Below are positions 60,908 through 64,000 of a DNA stretch of 64,000 nucleotides, in pieces (the stretch's first letter is position 1; each line of letters begins with the position of its first letter). The DNA lies in contig NC_092802.1 in assembly GCF_918797505.1 (NCBI RefSeq), positions 12,543,480 through 12,607,479 of the forward strand, given 5' to 3'. A program made the translations under genes and the position numbers. The notes below the pieces were generated by a model. It ran no database searches, was not told the origin of the DNA, and worked only from the letters and a program-made list of their open reading frames with translations. This stretch comes from Bemisia tabaci. Its lineage: Eukaryota > Arthropoda > Insecta > Hemiptera > Aleyrodidae.

Positions 60908-61165
60908 GAGGTTAAAAAGTCGTAGGTATTTGCTTGTATTTACCTCATCAAAAAAAACCTTAGATTGATCCTATGTAAGAAAAGGCAAAGAGCTGAACTT
61001 ATTTTTCGGCTGATTTTAACGGACGATTTTTATTTAGAGGTTAAAAAGTCGTAGGTATTTGCTTGTATTTACCTCATCGAAAAAATCCCTGGATTGATCC
61101 TATAAAAGAAAAGGCAAACAGCTGAACTTATTTTTCGGCTGATTTTAACGGACGATTTTTATTTA
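60908..61165 (+). repeat. Tandem duplication, 2 x 129 bp
   Basis: Units 60908-61036 and 61037-61165 both run GAGGTTAAAAAGTCGTAGGT ... GGCTGATTTTAACGGACGAT with TTTTATTTA, with only a few differences, so the duplication is recent. The second unit ends TTTATTTACAG, an acceptor-like string. Confidence 0.93.
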
Positions 61166-61630
61166 CAGAAAAAGAAAGTTGACGATTCGGCAGCTCCGTA
61201 GTAGAGCCGCGAGTGACGCGATCCGAGAAAAGAGAAAAAGGAGAGAGGACTAGGAGGGAGAGAGATAAAGAGGAACGAAAGAGAGGCTGGGAAGAGAGAT
61301 TAGAATGTAGGAAGTAACTGTTCTCTGCTTATTTTTCGGCCAACTAGACGTCAGCTCTGATATCAACCTTACGATTTATTTGACGCTCACGATGAGCTGG
61401 GAGGGCCGTCGGAGATTCGAGAGAACTTTGGCTCGATTTATTGCCCCCCCCCCCTCCTCCCCCCATTATCTGTTAGTATAAATTAAACTGATAAAGATAA
61501 AGTTTTGCTTTTGCGGCATTAAAAAACTTTCATATTTTTTTTTTTAAAAAGAAGAGAGAAAAAAAGGCCTCGATGCCTCCCAAAACTTACGACTTTCGTT
61601 AGGTCACTGTGTTCGGACATCTGTATAATA
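61166..61630. other. Unassigned sequence
   Basis: A purine-rich GAGA stretch at about 61225-61300 and a C run near 61445. No supported gene. Confidence 0.4.
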
Positions 61631-61760
61631 CTGCCGTGCTGAGGAGAAACGCCGTATAAACCTTCAGGTGTTGCCAAATTTCCTTTGAAAAAACACGAAT
61701 TTACAGGTAAACTTATGCAGATCATTCTTTCTATTTCTTCAGATAATTTGGTTCGCAGTT
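61631..61760. mobile_element. Left half of a CTGCCG-family MITE
   Basis: CTGCCGTGCTGAGGAGAAAC, CGCCGTATAAACC and GTTGCCAAATTTCCTTTG. The right arm is replaced by a small perfect hairpin and unrelated sequence. Confidence 0.78.
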
Positions 61761-61767
61761 TCACAGG

Positions 61768-61799
61768 CCTGTTGCCTCAGGTGTGCCTGAGGCAACAGG
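61768..61799. other. Perfect 14-bp hairpin with TGTG loop
   Basis: CCTGTTGCCTCAGG, TGTG, CCTGAGGCAACAGG. It lies exactly where the CTGCCG MITE breaks off. The T-rich tracts expected of a Pol III or transcription terminator do not follow it. Confidence 0.7.
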
Positions 61800-62547
61800 A
61801 AGATTCATCATGAGAATAGCTAGAAATAACGAAAACATAGGAACACAAAGTTTCCTGTTCTGAAATCTTCTCACAATCGTAGATTTGTCATTATCTATAA
61901 AAATGTGTATATTTCATCAACCTACTTAAAAATCGATTCTAGGTAAAATAACCTGCCTCGATATATGGATTGTTTCACGCAAGTTTCATTGGCCGCAACG
62001 AGATGTTTCCAACTATCGAGGAATCGTCTCTGTGTTTTGCCTAGAGGATAAAACGAAGGCGAACCGTTAAAAGAAGATCGAGTTACTTTCACTTCCGTCG
62101 TATAATTTAATTGTGTTGTCTTTCAAGCGCCGAAGTTTTCCTTCGTGCTGGATTGGGCTCCCTTCAGGATTTCCCTCCGAGATTGTGAAAGCTCTAAAGA
62201 CAGCTGTCCCATGAGCGAGCGAAAAAGACCAAAGTTTAGTGACCTTTTCGCAAATCCAGGCTCGGAAATTAGCGAATTCGGCGGAGGAAAGGAGACCGAC
62301 GAAGGGCGGGAAGGAGAGAGAGACAGGAAGAAAGCGAGAGATAAAAGGTAATAAAAGTAAAGGTGAATGCCGCGGCGCGGTAGTTTCAGGAAGTAGACTC
62401 GAACTTTTTTCGGCAATCTTTGATAGTGGTATCGACGCCAGAGAGAGACGATGTTGTCGAATGTACATCCAAATAACTTTTAATTTTAGCTCACGTGAAA
62501 TGAGCGCTGATATTTCATATTCCTGCACGCGGAGAAAAATACTTTGC
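61800..62547. other. Unassigned sequence
   Basis: Overlapping short frames on both strands in 62067-62565 without recognisable domains. No supported gene. Confidence 0.4.
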
Positions 62548-62712
62548 TTCGGTGGCGTGGCGTGAATTGCGATGAATCGATTGTTATGTCATTCAAACCT
62601 ATGGTGAAGAATCGATTATTAAGGCGTTCGCTGCGAACACCCTGTTTATCGATCCTTTTCCATAATTTTAAATGGCATGACAGTCGATACATCGCAAAAC
62701 ACGCCACGCCTC
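62548..62712. mobile_element. hAT MITE (GGTGGCGTGGCG), 165 bp
   Basis: TTCGGTGGCGTGGCGTGAAT with TGCGATGAATCGATTG at the left; GTCGATACATCGCAAAACAC and GCCACGCCTCG at the right; CAAACCTATGGTGAAGAATC / CCTTTTCCATAATTTTAAAT inside. It matches 4522-4686 throughout. The terminal CAGT/ACTG bases are mutated and no TSD is visible. Confidence 0.85.
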
Positions 62713-62849
62713 GATTCATCGAGAATTAAACTCGATTCATGTCAAACATCATATTTTTTGGTTTGGGTAACCTAAGTTTTTAGTTATTGAAACCGATACT
62801 CTGGCTCGAATGAGTAATGTGCTTCCTGAGAAATAGGAATTACAATATG

Positions 62850-63518
62850 GGTCTGTGGCGAGGTGTATCGTTGATTTTCTGTTTGAAGCTACGGTTGAGA
62901 ATCGATTTTTATGACTTTCGTTGCGAACGCCCTGATAATCGATCTTTTCACAGAGGTTTAAATTTTTTTTTTTTTTTTTTTTTTTTTTTATTTGGTACTA
63001 TATACAGATTAAATATAAAGTACAATATAGTGATCAGACCTAAAAGGTCTTTTTACACTTATTTTTGAAATTGTAAAATAATAATTTACAATACAATTGA
63101 TGTGGCGCTTTTAGAAAATTACTATTGGAACAGAGATAGTAGAGAAAAGTAGATGCAAAATTAAAGTGAAGAATTAAGAAAAGAGAAGAAATTAAACGTT
63201 GAAATTAAACATAAAGGAGAAAGAGTAAAATACAATAAGTTGATCGAGAGTATTGAAAATGTAGTAGACAGATAAATTGAAAATATTAAGGTGACATAGT
63301 GGTAAAAAGTGCTAAAATACCTAACTGTAATAACATGTGCATAAATAAACTATTTTACTAGAAATTTTTGTCTTTATTATTGGGATATTCCCTTGCCGAC
63401 AAAGGTAGAGGGGAATAGAGCCCGTAAAATTGAAGGTGCTATTTAAATTTTGCGGAAGTCAGGTGTGTGAGAGGTTTAAATGATATATCAATCGATACAT
63501 CGCAAAGCACGCCACGCA
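62850..63518. mobile_element. hAT MITE interrupted by a retro-insertion
   Basis: The left part 62850-62963 (CTGTGGCGAGGTGTATCGTT, GAAGCTACGGTTGAGAATCG, AATCGATCTTTTCACAGAGG) and right part 63482-63518 (TGATATATCAATCGATACAT, CGCAAAGCACGCCACGC) form one element of the 62548 type once the insertion and one 12-bp duplicate are removed. Confidence 0.85.
62964..63469 (-). mobile_element. Poly(A)-tailed retro-insertion with 12-bp TSD AGAGGTTTAAAT
   Basis: AGAGGTTTAAAT occurs at 62952-62963 and 63470-63481. The insert begins on the + strand with a run of about 27 T, the poly(A) tail of a minus-strand transcript, with AATAAA at the tail junction. The ~480-bp body has no long ORF. A tail plus a 12-bp TSD indicates target-primed reverse transcription: a 5'-truncated LINE, a SINE or a retrocopy. 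The source is not recognised. Confidence 0.85.
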
Positions 63519-64000
63519 ACTCGTATGGAAACCACAAACTTGGATTACTCGGACTTACGACGGCTAACGAATCTCAAACACGGTTTTCAGGCTGAAGATA
63601 CCACTAAAGCAGCCTTGGAGTATCCGATTTTGCCTATCTTGTTACATGAAGGCGAATCTGTCTGAGAGCGACTTTTGAATGAATTACTTGCATGAAAAAG
63701 CAACTGAAGAGGAACTATTGAGTAAATGAACAAATATCTTACGATCTAGCTGACATTTTGAGAGCTTTCCCATTTTATCCGACATCTTTTCTTGAAACAA
63801 ATTAGTTCACAAAAAATTTAAAATGGATTTTGTCCCTTTTTTGATTACACAAAACTTTCAGATTCTGAGATCTGATTGAGAGCTCAACGTCAATAAAGCG
63901 CGAAAAAAGAGCTACGAGCAAGACGAAACAATTAAAAAACATATAAAACATTAAAATTGCAAGAAGCTGTAATATGATCTGATTTTTCAACCCAACTCGA
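63519..64000. other. Unassigned sequence to window end
   Basis: No supported gene or repeat recognised. Confidence 0.35.

Overview
This is a eukaryotic, AT-rich, gene-poor and extremely repeat-dense window. It is almost certainly from an insect. The best evidence is two exons on the minus strand that splice in phase into the N-terminal part of hormone receptor 3 (HR3/Hr46, the ROR-type ecdysone-cascade nuclear receptor). A hemipteran such as a whitefly is my guess from the general look of the repeats; nothing in the sequence proves it.

Host gene. HR3 runs right to left. A CRE-rich promoter tract (46245-47238, eight exact TGACGTCA sites) lies upstream of a very GC-rich first coding exon (46110-45864, ATG in a strong Kozak context, preceded by a short uORF). 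An intron of about 26.75 kb, packed with transposon debris, separates it from the exon encoding the two C4 zinc fingers (19112-18885). I could not find the next coding exon (start of the C-terminal extension) in the remaining 18.9 kb, so the gene probably continues beyond the left edge or the exon is too short for me to see.

Transposon gene. The only long intact ORF (14029-16839, + strand, 936 codons) is a pogo/Tigger-type DDE transposase with an unusual C-terminal SH3/Tudor-like module. Its element (13251-17757) is inserted at a TA inside a MITE, and the two MITE halves rejoin exactly when the element and one TA are removed.

Repeats. Nearly everything else that can be identified is non-autonomous DNA transposons: at least a dozen palindromic families, many with target-site duplications (TSDs) visible by eye (4 bp for the GGATTG, CTGCCG, GGACCG and GGATCT families; 5 bp for the CAGGGTGTCT family; 8 bp for hAT-like elements; TA for two larger elements). 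They are stacked in each other, which gives a relative chronology. Several tandem arrays are present: a 102-bp minisatellite at 7581-8283, a 72-bp array that grew from a MITE end at 32938-33303, a degenerate array at 33770-34385, and CRE-containing repeats at 46.4-47.1 kb and 49.8-50.1 kb.

Unusual points. These are the CRE tandem array and uORF at the HR3 promoter; MITEs bracketed by imperfect direct repeats of 21 to about 53 bp, much longer than normal TSDs; a 2.35-kb TA-flanked element whose interior looks like a host promoter/5' exon region; inverted hammerhead-ribozyme-like cores; and orphan promoter-like islands inside the long HR3 intron. No convincing tRNA, rRNA or other complete host gene was seen.
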